Below, piece after piece: positions 43,985 to 57,439 of a DNA stretch of 64,000 nucleotides. A program made the position numbers and the translations under genes. Under the pieces are notes generated by a model. That model was not told the origin of the DNA, made no database searches, and saw only the letters and a program-made list of their open reading frames with translations. The stretch is from assembly GCA_032622095.1 (NCBI GenBank), contig CP136066.1:110689319-110753318 (forward strand), written 5' to 3'. Within the stretch, counting starts at the first letter, position 1. Each line of letters opens with the position of its first letter. The stretch comes from Siphonodentalium dalli (Eukaryota > Mollusca > Scaphopoda > Gadilida > Siphonodentaliidae).

Positions 43985-46900
43985 ATCACTGTTAGGTATC
44001 TACTTCCAGCACTTTTGTTGTTTGTGGATAGGTATGCATCTATGCAAATAGTTTGCACAAAGTTTGGGCTCCTCGGTGGGTATTAAGGGTATGGAGACAG
44101 CCCAACACCCACAGCACCCATGATAAAACCATACAGCACCCGTGCTTATGAAAACATATTTCTGAGTCAGCCATCTCTCAAACTATACCCATTCTGTAAA
44201 TGATTCCACATTTCACTCTAGAATATATAGAGGCAATGGGAAAAAAATATTTGGGCACCTGAATGGGATTTTGGGCTCTAGTCAGGGGGGATATTTGTTT
44301 TTTTTAATGGTTAAATTGGTATATTTAACTTGAATTGGGCCATATGACCCATTATATGTATCTACTTCCAACACTTTTGTTGTTTGTGGATAGGTATGCA
44401 TCTATGCAAATGGTTTGCACAAAGTTTGGGCTCCTCAGTGGGTTTTAAGGGTATTGAGACAGCCCAACACCCACAGCACCCATGATAAAACCATACAGCA
44501 CCCGTGCCTATGAAAACATATTTCTGAGTCAGCCATCTCTCAGACTATACTCATTCTGTAAATGATTCCACATTTCAATCTAGAATATATAGAGGCAATG
44601 GGAAAAAAATATTTGGGCACCTGAATGGGATTTTGGGCTCTAGTCAGGGGGGATATTTGGTTTTTTTAATGGTTAAATTGGTATATTTAACTGGAATTGG
44701 GTCCTGAAAAGGTATATACTTCTAGGTCTCCTAGTGTTTTTGGAAATATCTGCATCAGTATAAGACGATTTGCAAAAGTTTGGGCTCCTTAGTGGGTTTT
44801 AAGAGTATGGAGACAGCCCAACACCCACAGCACCCTTGACAATTCAAGTTAAATTGGTTTATTTAACTTGAATTGGGCCATATGACCCATTATATGTATC
44901 TACTTCCAACACTTTTGTTGTTTGTGGATATGTATGCATCTATGCAAATGGTTTGCACAAAGTTTGGGCTCCTCAGTGGGTTTTAAGGGTATTGAGACAG
45001 CCCAACACCCACAGCACCCATGATAAAACCATACAGCACCCGTGCCTATGAAAACATATTTCTGAGTCAGCCATCTCTCAGACTATACCCATTCTGTAAA
45101 TGATTCCACATTTCACTCTAGAATATATAGAGGCAATAGGGAAAAAATATTTGGGCACCTGAATGGCATTTTGGGCTCTATTCGGGGGGATATTTGGTTT
45201 TTTAAATGGTTAAATTGGTATATTTAACTGGAATTGGGTCCTGTAAAGGTATATACTTCTAGGTCTCCTAGTGTTTTTGGAAATATCTGTATCAGTATAA
45301 GAAGATTTGCAAAATTTTGGGCTCCTTAGTGGGTTTTAAAGGTATGGAGACAGCCCAACACCCACAGCACCCATAACAATTCAAGTTAAATTGGTATATT
45401 TAACTTGAATTGGGCCATATGACCCATTATATGTATCTACTTCCAACACTTTTGTTGTTTGTGGATAGGTATGCATCTATGCAAATGGTTTGCACAAAGT
45501 TTGGGCTCCTCAGTGGGTTTTAAGGGTATTGAGACAGCCCAACACCCACAGCACCCATGATAAAACCATACAGCACCCGTGCCTATGAAAACATATTTCT
45601 GAGTCAGCCATCTCTCAGACTATACCCATTCTGTAAATGATTCCACATTTCACTCTAGAATATATAGAGGCAATGGGGGAAAATTATTTGGGCACCTGAA
45701 TGGCATTTTGGGCTCTATTCAGGGGGATATTTGGTTTTTTAAATGGTTAAATTGGTATATTTAACTGGAATTGGGTCCTGTAAAGGTATATACTTCTAGG
45801 TCTCCTAGTGTTTTTGGACATATCTGCATCAGTATAAGAAGATTTGCAAAAGTTTGGGCTCCTTAGTGGGTTTTAAGGGTATGGAGACAGCCCAACACCC
45901 ACAGCACCCATGACAATTCAAGTTAAATTGGTATATTTAACTTTAATTGGGCCATATGACCCATTATATGTATCTACTTCCAACACTTTTGTTGTTTGTG
46001 GATAGGTATGCATCTATGCAAATGGTTTGCACAAAGTTTGGGCTCCTCAGTGGGTATTAAGGGTATTGAGACAGCCCAACACCCACAGCACCCATGATAA
46101 AACCATACAGCACCCGTGCTTATGAAAACATATTTCTGAGTCAGCCATCTCTCAGACTATACCCATTCTGTAAATGATTCCACATTTCACTCTAGAATAT
46201 ATAGAGGCAATGGGGCAAAAATATTTGGGCACCTGAATGGGATTTTGGGCTCTATTCAGGGGGGACTTTTTGTTTTTTTAATGGTTAAATTGGTATATTT
46301 AACTGGAATTGGGTCCTGTAAAGGTATATACTTCTAGGTCTCCTAGTGTTTTTGGAAATATCTGCATCAGTATAAGAAGATTTGCAAAAGTTTGGGCTCC
46401 TTAGTGGGTTTTAAGGGTATGGAGAGGGCCAAACACCCACAGCACCCATGACAATTCAAGTTAAATTGGTATATTTAACTTTAATTGGGCCATATGACCC
46501 ATTATATGTATCTACTTCCAACACTTTTGTTGTTTGTGGATAGGTATGCATCTATGCAAATGGTTTGCACAAAGTTTGGGCTCCTCAGTGGGTATTAAGG
46601 GTATTGAGACAGCCCAACACCCACAGCACCCATGATAAAACCATACAGCACCCGTGCTTATGAAAACATATTTCTGAGTCAGCCATCTCTCAGACTATAC
46701 CCATTCTGTAAATGATTCCACATTTCACTCTAGAATATATAGAGGCAATGGGGAAAAAATATTTGGGCACCTGAATGGGATTTTGGGCTCTATTCAGGGG
46801 GATATTTGTTTTTTTAATGGTTAAATTGGTATATTTAACTGGAATTGGGTCCTGTAAAGGTATATACTTCTAGGTCTCCTAGTGTTTTTGGAAATATCTG

Positions 46901-49900
46901 CATCAGTATAAGAAGATTTGCAAAAGTTTGGGCTCCTTAGTGGGTTTTAAGGGTATGGAGAGGGTCAAACACCCACAGCACCCATGACAATTCAAGTTAA
47001 ATTGGTATATTTAACTTTAATTGGGCCATATGACCCATTATATGTATCTACTTCCAACACTTTTGTTGTTTGTGGATAGGTATGCATCTATGCAAATGGT
47101 TTGCACAAAGTTTGGGCTCCTCAGTGGGTATTAAGGGTATTGAGACAGCCCAACACCCACAGCACCCATGATAAAACCATACAGCACCCGTGCTTATGAA
47201 AACATATTTCTGAGTCAGCCATCTCTCAGACTATACCCATTCTGTAAATGATTCCACATTTCACTCTAGAATATATAGAGGCAATGGGGAAAAAATATTT
47301 GGGCACCTGAATGGGATTTTGGGCTCTATTCAGGGGGGATATTTTGTTTTTTTAATGGTTAAATTGGTATATTTAACTGGAATTGGGTCCTGTAAAGGTA
47401 TATACTTCAAGGTCTCCTAGTGTTTTTGGAAATAACTGCATCAGTATAAGAAGATTTGCAAAAGTTTGGGCTCCTTAGTGGGTTTTAAGGGTATGGAGAG
47501 GGTCAAACACCCACAGCAACCATGACAATTCAAGTTAAATTGGTATATTTAACTTTAATTGGGCCATATGACCCATTATATGTATCTACTTCCAACACTT
47601 TTGTTGTTTGTGGATAGGTATGCATCTATGCAAATGGTTTGCACAAAGTTTGGGCTCCTCAGTGGGTATTAAGGGTATTGAGACAGCCCAACACCCACAG
47701 CACCCATGATAAAACCATACAGCACCCGTGCTTATGAAAACATATTTCTGAGTCAGCCATCTCTCAGACTATACCCATTCTGTAAATGATTCCACATTTC
47801 ACTCTAGAATATATAGAGGCAATGGGGAAAAAATATTTGGGCACCTGAATGGGATTTTGGGCTCTATTCAGGGGGGATATTTAGTTTTTTTAATGGTTAA
47901 ATTGGTATATTTAACTGGAATTGGGTCCTGTAAAGGTATATACTTCAAGGTCTCCTAGTGTTTTTGGAAATAACTGCATCAGTATAAGAAGATTTGCAAA
48001 AGTTTGGGCTCCTTAGTGGGTTTTAAGGGTATGGAGAGGGCCAAACACCCACAGCACCCATGACAATTCAAGTTAAATTGGTATATTTAACTTTAATTGG
48101 GCCATATGACCCATTATATGTATCTACTTCCAACACTTTTGTTGTTTGTGGATAGGTATGCATCTATGCAAATGGTTTGCACAAAGTTTGGGCTCCTCAG
48201 TGGGTATTAAGGGTATTGAGACAGCCCAACACCCACAGCACCCATGATAAAACCATACAGCACCCGTGCTTATGAAAACATATTTCTGAGTCAGCCATCT
48301 CTCAGACTATACCCATTCTGTAAATGATTCCACATTTCACTCTAGAATATATAGAGACAATGGGGAAAAAATATTTGGGCACCTGAATGGGATTTTGGGC
48401 TCTATTCAGGGGGATATTTGGTTTTTTAATGGTTAAATTGGTATATTTAACTGGAATTGGGTCCTGTAAAGGTATATACTTCTAGGTCTCCTAGTGTTTT
48501 TGGAAATATCTGCATCAGTATAAGAAGATTTGCAAAAGTTTGGGCTCCTTAGTGGGTTTTAAGGGTATGGAGAGGGTCAAACACCCACAGCACCCATGAC
48601 AATTCAAGTTAAATTGGTATATTTAACTTGAATTGGGCCATATGACCCATTATATGTATCTACTTCCAACACTTTTGTTGTTTGTGGATAGGTATGCATC
48701 TATGCAAATGGTTTGCACAAAGTTTGGGCTCCTCGGTGGGTATTACGGGTATTGAGACAGCCCAACACCCACAGCACCCATGATAAAACCATACAGCACC
48801 CGTGCTTATGAAAACATATTTCTGAGTCAGCCATCTCTCAGACTATACCCATTCTGTAAATAATTCCACATTTCACTCTAGAATATATAGAGGCAATGGG
48901 GAAAAAATATTTGGGCACCTGAATGGCATTTTGGGCTCTATTCAGGGGGGATATTTGGTTTTGTTAATGGTTAAATTGGTATATTTAACTGGAATTGGGC
49001 CATATGACCCATTATATGTATCTACTTCCAACACTTTTGTTGTTTGTGGATAGGTATGCATCTATGCAAATGGTTTGCACAAAGTTTGGGCTCCTCAGTG
49101 GGTTTTAAGGGTATTGAGACAGCCCAACACCCACAGCACCCATGATAAAACCATACAGCATCCATGCCTATGAAAACATATTTCTGAGTCAGCCATCTCT
49201 CAGACTATACCCATTCTGTAAATGATTCCACATTTCACTCTAGAATATATAGAGGCAATGGGGAAAAAATATTTGGGCACCTGAATGGGATTTTGGGCTC
49301 TATTCAGGGGGGATATTTTGTTTTTTTAATGGTTAAATTGGTATATTTAACTGGAATTGGGTCCTGTAAAGGTATATACTTCTAGGTCTCCTAGTGTTTT
49401 TGGAAATATCTGCATCAGTATAAGAAGATTTGCAAAAGTTTGGGCTCCTTAGTGGGTTTTAAGGGTATGGAGACAGCCCAACACCCACAGCACCCATGAC
49501 AATTCAAGTTAAATTGGTATATTTAACTTGAATTGGGCCATATGACCCATTATATGTATCTACTTCCAACACTTTTGTTGTTTGTGGATAGGTATGCATC
49601 TATGCAAATGGTTGGCACAAAGTTTGGGCTCCTCAGTGGGTTTTAAGGGTATTGAGACAGCCCAACACCCACAGCACCCATGATAAAACCATACAGCACC
49701 CGTGCCTATGAAAACATATTTCTGAGTCAGCCATCTCTCAGACTATACCCATTCTGTAAATAATTCCACATTTCACTCTAGAATATATAGAGGCAATGGG
49801 GAAAAAATATTTGGGCACCTGAATGGCATTTTGGGCTCTATTCAGGGGGGATATTTGGTTTTGTTAATGGTTAAATTGGTATATTTAACTGGAATTGGGC

Positions 49901-50990
49901 CATATGACCCATTATATGTATCTACTTCCAACACTTTTGTTGTTTGTGGATAGGTATGCATCTATGCAAATGGTTTGCACAAAGTTTGGGCTCCTCAGTG
50001 GGTTTTAAGGGTATTGAGACAGCCCAACACCCACAGCACCCATGATAAAACCATACAGCATCCATGCCTATGAAAACATATTTCTGAGTCAGCCATCTCT
50101 CAGACTGTACCCATTCTGTAAATGATTCCACATTTCACTCTAGAATATATAGAGGCAATGGGAAAAAAATATTTGGGCACCTGAATGGGATTTTGGGCTC
50201 TAGTCAGGGGGATATTTGGTTTTTTTAATGGTTAAATTGGTATATTTAACTGGAATTGGGTCCTGTAAAGGTATATACTTCTAGGTCTCCTAGTGTTTTT
50301 GGAAATATCTGCATCAGTATAAGAAGATTTGCAAAAGTTTGGGCTCCTTAGTGGGTTTTAAGGGTATGGAGACAGCCCAACACCCACAGCACCCATGACA
50401 ATTCAAGTTAAATTGGTATATTTAACTTGAATTGGGCCATATGACCCATTATATGTATCTACTTCCAACACTTTTGTTGTTTGTGGATAGGTATGCATCT
50501 ATGCAAATGGTTGGCACAAAGTTTGGGCTCCTCAGTGGGTTTTAAGGGTATTGAGACAGCCCAACACCCACAGCACCCATGATAAAACCATACAGCACCC
50601 GTGCCTATGAAAACATATTTCTGAGTCAGCCATCTCTCAGACTATACCCATTCTGTAAATGATTCCACATTTCACTCTAGAATATATAGAGGCAATGGGG
50701 AAAAAATATTTGGGCACCTGAATGGCATTTTGGGCTCTATTCAGGGGGGATATTTGGTTTTTTTAATGGTTAAATTGGTATATTTAACTGGAATTGGGTC
50801 CTGTAAAGGTTTATACTTCTAGGTCTCCTAGTGTTTTTGGAAATATCTGCATCAGTATAAGAAGATTTGCAAAAGTTTGGGCTCCTTAGTGGGTTTTAAG
50901 GGTATGGAGACAGCTCAACACCCACAGCACCCATGACAATTCAAGTTAAATTGGTATATTTAACTTGAATTGGGTCATATGACCCATTAT
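43985..50990 (+). repeat. Higher-order satellite, 538/362-bp periods
   Basis: The word GTATGCATCTATGC marks units at 44032, 44394, 44932, 45469, 46006, 46544, 47080, 47618, 48156, 48692, 49054, 49592, 49954 and 50491. Ten intervals are 536-538 bp and three are 362 bp. The long unit is the short one plus ~176 bp that begins GGGTCCTGTAAAGGTATATA. The unit itself contains two related monomers, both with TTTGGGCTCCT(C/T)AGTGGG and CAACACCCACAGCACCCAT. Each long unit also has a perfect 14-bp inverted repeat, CAATTCAAGTTAAA / TTTAACTTGAATTG, except where point-mutated. Non-coding throughout. Confidence 0.95.
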
Positions 50991-52950
50991 AGGTATCTAT
51001 TTCCAGCACTTTTATAGTTTTTGGATAGGTATGCAACATTGCATCTATACAAATGGTTTGCACAAAGTTTGGGCTCCACGGTGGGTTTTAAAGTTATGGA
51101 GACAGCCCAACACACGCAGCTCCTATGAAAAAACCATACAGCACCGTGCCTATGAAAACATATTTCTGAATCGGTGATCTCTCAGACTATACCCATTCTG
51201 AAAATTACTCTACAGTTGACTTTTAGAATATATATAGGCAATGAGAAAAAAAATATATTGGCATCTGAATGGGATTTTGGGCTTTGGTCAGGGGGAGGGG
51301 AATATTTGGGTTTTTTTAAAGTTAAATTGGTATATTTAACGTGAATTGTGACCCATTATAGATTTCTACTTCCTGTACTTTTAGTGTTTCATCTGTATAA
51401 GAATATGTGCAAAAGTTTGGGCTCCTCAGTGGGTTTTTAGGAGATGGTGACAGCCCAACCACCACGGCACCCATGATGAAACCATACAGCGGCTATGAAA
51501 ACATATTTCTGGGTCAGTGTTCTCTCAGACTATACCTATTCTGAAAATTAATCCAGTTTACTTCAGAATATATGTAGGCAATGGTAAAACAATTCTTTGG
51601 GCACCTGAATGGTATTTTGGGCTCTGGTCAGGGGGAGGGGAATATTTGGGTTTTTTAATAGTTAAGTTGGTATATTTAACTTGAATTGTGACCCATTATA
51701 GATATCAACTTCCAGTACTTTTAGTGTTTTTGGAAATATATTCATCTGTTTAAGAAGATGTGCAAAAGTTTGGGCTCCTCAGTGGGTTTTAAGGGTGTGG
51801 TAACAGCCCAACACCCACGGCACCCATGATGAAACCATACAGCACCCGTGCCTATAAAATCCTTTTTTCTGGGTCTCAGACTATGCCCATTCTGAAAATG
51901 ATATATTTTGGCACCTGGAAGTTATTTTGGGCTCTGGTCAAGGGGAGTGGAATATTAGGAATTTTAATAGTCAAGTTGGTATATTTAACTTATATTGTGC
52001 CATTATTGATATCTACATCCAGGGCTTTTGAATAGGTAAGCACCTATGTAAATGATTTCCCGTATTGGATTTAAGAGTATGGAGCCAGCCCAACACCCAC
52101 AGCACCCATGGTAAACCATACAGCATCTGTGCCTATAGAATCATATTTTGGGGTCAGTGTTCAATCAGACAACACTCATTTATGAAACATGATTCCACAT
52201 ATGACATTAGAGTATAGGCAGGCGATCAACAGAAAATATTTTGTTACCTGGAAGGGAATTTGGGCGAGGGGAGAGGAATATTTGTGTTTTTAATAGCCAT
52301 ATTGGTATTTTAGGCTTAGGAATCAGTCCAACACCCATACCACCCATGATAAAACATATGGCACTGGTACCTATAAAATAATATTTTGGGGTCAGTGTTA
52401 TCTCAGACACCGAAAAAAATTTATTTGGGCACCTGGAAGGGATTTTGGGCTGAGGGGGAGGTGAATATTTGTGTTTAATAGTCAAATGGATAATTTTAAC
52501 TTGAATTGGGCCCAGTAACCCATTTAATGTTTGGGCACGTTGAAGGGATTTTGGGCTCAGGTGAGGTGAATATTTGTGTTTAAAGTCGATTGGGTATTTT
52601 TTAACTTGAATTGGGCCCAGTACCCATTAATTTGTTAATGGATAGATCTGCATCTGCATAACATATTTACTGAAGTTTGAGCTCCTGGTTGGGATTGAAG
52701 GGCACGGAGCTGGCCCAACACCTGCAGCACCCATGATAAATCCAATGGACCATGCAACACCTGTGCTTATGAAATAATATTTTGGGGTCAGTCTCAGACT
52801 CTACTCATTCTGAAAATGATTCCACATTTGACTTTAGAATATAGGCAGGCACTGAACCAAACAATTTGTCCACATGAAAGGGATTTTGGTCTCAGTGGGG
52901 AGGTGAATATTTGTTTGTTCATGGTCTAATTGGTATTATTAAATTGCATT
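50991..52950 (+). repeat. Diverged edge of the satellite
   Basis: The same monomers continue but decay progressively (TTTGGGCTCC, AGCCCAACACC, TTTAACTTGAATTG still visible to about 52780), with deletions and irregular spacing. The left border at about 43985 is sharp. Confidence 0.85.
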
Positions 52951-53834
52951 TGATGAGCGAAATAAGCTCATATCAATACAGGCTCTGTGTGGAGATAAAC
53001 GTCCAATATGGGACCATGATTTCCATACAAATAAGCACGCAACGGTCTTATTTTAATGAGCGAAATAAGTCCCTATTGGTATTATTTAATCTCAATATAC
53101 GCTCTATATGGACTTAAAATTCAGTTTTTAAAACAGTCGAATATGGGACTATCTCCGGACGCAAAAAGCCCATATAGGTATTATTAAATCTACCGTTTTT
53201 TATCGTAACATATCCTCACAAAAATAGGTTCATAGTGGAAATAAATATCAACATATGATTCAATAGACTTATTTGATTTAGAAATAAGCCCACAGTGAGC
53301 TTATAGCCATTACGCCATTGAATCGCGAGGGTCGCATATATAACAAATAAAGAGTGTGCATCTGATATTGGTCATGTCGATGAAAAAAGCTAGATTAATA
53401 ATAATAATATGGGTTTATTTCGTACGAAAATAGTCCCATATTGGACTGTTTGAAAAAACCGCGTTTTAGGTCCATATATAAAGCTTATATTAAATAACGC
53501 CAATATGAGCTTATTTCGCACATTAAAATAAAACCGTTATGTGCTTATTTTCACGAGGATGAAATGTACATGGAAAGTCTTGTGTTGGTTTATTCGTGTT
53601 ATTTTTCAGCCTGTTCTTGAGAAAATAAGCCCATAATCTGATTCTGAAATAAGCACATATTAAGCTTAAACCCTTATTCCGTTGATTGGCGCGAGCCACA
53701 GTGAGAACACTGTACAAAGAGCGTAGCTTTGGTAAGTCGTGTTGATGGAAAAAGGTTAGATTTAATAATGCCAATATGGGCTTATTTCGTATGTAAATAG
53801 TCCCATATTGTACTGTTTTAAACAGCCTGTTCCC
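52951..53834. repeat. AATAAGC-rich dispersed repeat
   Basis: Recurring words GAGCGAAATAAGC, AATATGGGCTTATTTCG, AGTCCCATATTG and CTTATTTTCACGAG on both strands. Shared with 60490-62480. Long segment GTCGATGAAAAAAGCTAGAT (about 53375 and 62340) shows they are copies of one family. Unknown class. Confidence 0.65.
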
Positions 53835-54186
53835 AAAACAAAAACGGGCACATTATCTACTTATAATAACAAAAAATTTAGGTAGATAATCTGCTTAGAA
53901 TCGCCTCATTTTGAGTCGATAATGTGCTAAAAATGAGAGCATAGTCACATTATCGACTGACAATGAGTCGATTGTAAACAGATTGTGTGCGGAAAATGAC
54001 ACAAATAAGCCAACTTACGACTTTCAAGTGTAAGCTCTTTAACATGTGTTTCCAATGTGGCCCGCGCCATAGAACCAGATAACGATATGATCTATTATCT
54101 GCTTATTTTACAATTAAATAATCATATTATGTACTTATTTCACATTATGGGCCGATTATGTGCGTATTTGCGCGAGGATATGTTGT
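53835..54186 (+). repeat. ~340-bp repeat family, copy 2
   Basis: TTTAGGTAGATAATCTGC, TTAGAATCGCCTCATTTTGA, GGCCCGCGCCATAGAA, ending GCGAGGATATGTTG. Abuts the start of the second foldback-like element. Confidence 0.75.
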
Positions 54187-54255
54187 GACACGAGCTCCAT
54201 GAATTCCGTTCCCAGTTCCCAGTTCCCTATTATCCTAAAATTGCACTTTTCGTTT

Positions 54256-55480
54256 ACTAAATCGGCTGCGTAGCCAGAGTCATGGTGGCCACCCGGGAAT
54301 CCTTGTATTTTCGTGCGGTGCCACCCAGCGGGCATCTTTAGGAAAGGGACGCGACCATGCAGCCCCTTCCAAATTTTCGAAAATCGGGCTGAAGTCGTGC
54401 ATGGGGTGTCAAAATAGCACTTTTCGTTACTAAATCGGCTGCGTAGCCAGAGTCATGGTGACCACCCGGGAATCCTTGTATTTTCGTGCGGTGCCACAAA
54501 GCGGGGATCTATATGAAAGTGACGCGACCATGCAGCCCCTTCCAAATTTTCAAAAATTGGGCTGAAGTCGTGCATGCATGGGGTGTCAAAATAGCACTTT
54601 TCGTTACTAAATCGGCTGCGTAGCCAGAGCCATGGTGACCACCCGGGAATCCTTGTATTTTCGTGCGGTGCCACCCAGCGGGGATCTATAGGAAAGGGAC
54701 GCGACCATGCAGCCCCTTCCAAATTTTCGAAAATTGAGCTGAAGGCGTGCATGGGGTGTCAAAATAGCACTTTTCGTTACTAAATCGGCTGCGTAGCCAG
54801 AGCCATGGTGGCCATCCGGGAATCCTTGTATTTTTGTGCGGTGCCACCCAGCGGGCATCTATAGAAAAGGGACGCGACCATGCAGCCCCTTCCAAATTTT
54901 CTAAAATCGGGCTGAAGGCGTGCATGGGGTGTCAAAATAGCACTTTTCGTTACTAAATCGGCTGCGTAGCCAGAACCATGGCGTTCACCCGGGAATCCTT
55001 GCATTTTCGTGCGGTGCCACCCAGCGGGCATCTATTGGACAGGGACGCGGCCATCTAGCCCCTTCCAATTTTTCGAAAATTGGGCTGAAGTCGTGCATGT
55101 AGCTAAACATAGCACGTTTTGTTACTAAATCGGCTGCGTAGCCAGAACCATGGCGGCTACCCGGGAATTCTTTCATTTTCGTGCGGTGCCACCCAGCGGG
55201 CATCTTTATGACAGGGACGCGGCCATATAGCCTCTTCCAATTTTTTGAAAATTGGGCTGAAGTCGTGCATGGAGTTAATTTTTTTTTACTTTTTGTTACT
55301 AAATCAGCTGCGTAGACAGAACCATGGCGGCCACTCGGGAATCCTTGTATTTTCGTGCGGTGCCACCCAGTAGACATCTATTGGACAGGGACGAGACCTT
55401 ATAGGCCTTTTCAATTTTTCGAAAATTGGGTTGAAGTCGTGCATGGAGCTCCAAATCGCACTTTTCGTTGCTAAATCGCC
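54256..55480 (+). repeat. ~173-bp tandem repeat, left array
   Basis: ACTAAATCGGCTGCGTAGCC starts units at 54256, 54429, 54606, 54779, 54952, 55124 and 55298, a 172-177-bp period. Units carry GTGCGGTGCCACCCAGCGGG and GCCCCTTCCAAATTTTC. Copies diverge toward the centre. Open frames shift between copies, so these are non-coding. Confidence 0.93.
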
Positions 55481-55596
55481 CGCGTAGGCATAACCGTAGC
55501 AGACACGTGGCTATCCTTGCGGAATCTTCTTGTGCCACCACTATTACATCTAAAAATCACAAACTAGGTCACATAATCTTGTCCAAAATAGGACAT

Positions 55597-55880
55597 TTTT
55601 CGTTAGTCGATAATGTGCTCAAAAGGAGACCCTATTAGTCACATTATCGACTCATATAAAGGCGATTCTAAGCAGATTATGTGCGAACAATGACAAGAAA
55701 TAAGCCAACCCACTACTGTTCAGCTGTACGCTCATTAACATGTGTTTTCACTGTGGCTCGCGACTTAACACAAAATGATAACTATGACTCCATTATCTGC
55801 TTATTTCAGAATCAAATAATCACTTTATGTACCTAATTGGAATTATAGGTCGTATATGTGCGTATTTGTGCGAGGATATG
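55597..55880 (+). repeat. ~340-bp repeat family, copy 3 (5'-short)
   Basis: From AGTCGATAATGTGCTC to GCGAGGATATGTT, inserted between two ~180-bp units at the same point in the unit (after TTTTTCGTT) as copy 4. Confidence 0.75.
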
Positions 55881-56617
55881 TTGCTAAATCGCCTGCGTTG
55901 GCATAACCATAGCAGCCACTGGGCTATCCTTGTGGATTCTTCTTTGGCCACCACTAGTCCATCTAAAAATCATAAACTGGTTCACATATGCCTGTCCAGC
56001 TGTTAATAAATTGGGTGTAAGTCGTGCATCGGATGAAAATAATGAAAAAAATGTCATTTTTCGTTGCAAATCGTCTGCGTAGGTATATCCATAGCAGCCA
56101 CGGGGCTCTCGTTGTGGATTCTTCTTATGCCACCACTAGTCCATCGAGAGATCACAAACTGGTTCACATACGCCTGTGCAGCTGTTCAAAAATTGGGCGT
56201 AAGTCGTGCGTGGGGTCAAAATAATGAAACAAAGTTCATTTTTCGTTGCTAAATCGCCTGCGTAGGCATAACCATAGCAGTCACGAGACTATCCGTGTGG
56301 ATTTTTCTTCTGCCACCACCAGTCCATCTAGAAATCACAAATCAATTAACATGCTCCCGTCCAGCTGTTCACAAATTGAGCGTAAGTCGGGCGTGGGGTC
56401 AAAATAATGAAAAAAAATTCATTTTTCGTTGCTAAATCGCCTGCGTAGGCATAACCATATATAGACGCTACGGGGCTATCCTTGTGGATTCTTCTTGTGC
56501 CGCTACAAGTCCATCTACAAATCACAAAATATGTCATATAAACTTGTCCAGCTGTTCAACAGTTGGGCGTAAATCGTGCGTGGGGTAAAAATATGACATT
56601 TTTCGTTGCTTAATTCT

Positions 56618-56961
56618 GAAAACCAGCACATTATTTGCTGAGAAGAAACAATAATTTAGGTAGATAATCTGCTTAGAATCGCCTCATTTTGAGTCGACAA
56701 TGTGCTGAAAATGAGTTCCTATTAGTCAAATTATCGACTCATATAGAGGCGATTCTAAGTAAATTATGTGCTGACAATGACAAAAATAATAACCAAACTT
56801 TTCAGGTGTACGCTCATTAGCATGTATTTTCACTGTGGCACGCGCCAAAACACGAAATGACGACTATGACTCCATTATCTGCTTATTTCATAACCAAATA
56901 ATCACTTTATGTACCTAATTAAAATTTAGGTCGGTTTTGTGCGTATTCGTGCGAGGATATG
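56618..56961 (+). repeat. ~340-bp repeat family, copy 4
   Basis: From GAAAACCAGCACATT to GCGAGGATATGTT. Contains AGATAATCTGCTTAGAATCG and GGCACGCGCCAAAACACG. Confidence 0.75.
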
Positions 56962-57439
56962 TTACTAAATTGCCTGCGTTGGCATAACCATAGCGGCCAC
57001 GGGGCTACCCTTGTGGATTCTTCTTATACCACAATTAGTCCATCTATAAATCACAAACTAGTTCACATACGCCTGTCCAGCTGTTCAAAAATTGGGCGTA
57101 AGTCGTGCGTGGGGTCAAAATAATGAAAAAAAAAGAAAAAGTTTCGTTGCTAAATCGCCTGCGTAGGCATACACATAGCAGCCACGAGGGTATCCTTGTG
57201 GATGCTTCTTATGCCACCACTAGTCCATCTAAAAATCACAAACATAGTCACATAAGCCTGTCCAGTTGTTCAAAAATTGGGCGTAAGTCGTGCGTGGGGT
57301 CAAAATAATGAAAAAAAATCATTTCTCATTGCTAAATCTCCTGCGTAGGCATAACCGTAGCTGCCACGAGTCTATCCTTGTGGAATCTTCTTGTGCCACC
57401 AATAGTGCATCGAAACATCACAAACTAGGTCCCATAAAA

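Larger units (their letters stand above)
55481..57430 (+). repeat. ~180-bp related tandem repeat, core array
   Basis: GTTGCTAAATCGCCTGCG-type starts at 55467, 55881, 56062, 56244, 56428, 56604, 56962, 57146 and 57329. Same framework as the outer unit (CGTAGGCATAACCATAGCAG versus CGTAGCCAGAGCCATGGTGG) but strongly diverged. Two ~340-bp repeats interrupt it (55597-55880 and 56618-56961). Confidence 0.85.

Noticed and set aside
54453-55541. Overlapping minus-strand frames with recurring peptides such as FSPIFENLEGAAWSRPF
   Set aside because: They come from the ~173-bp minisatellite; the frame changes from copy to copy because the period is not a multiple of three.
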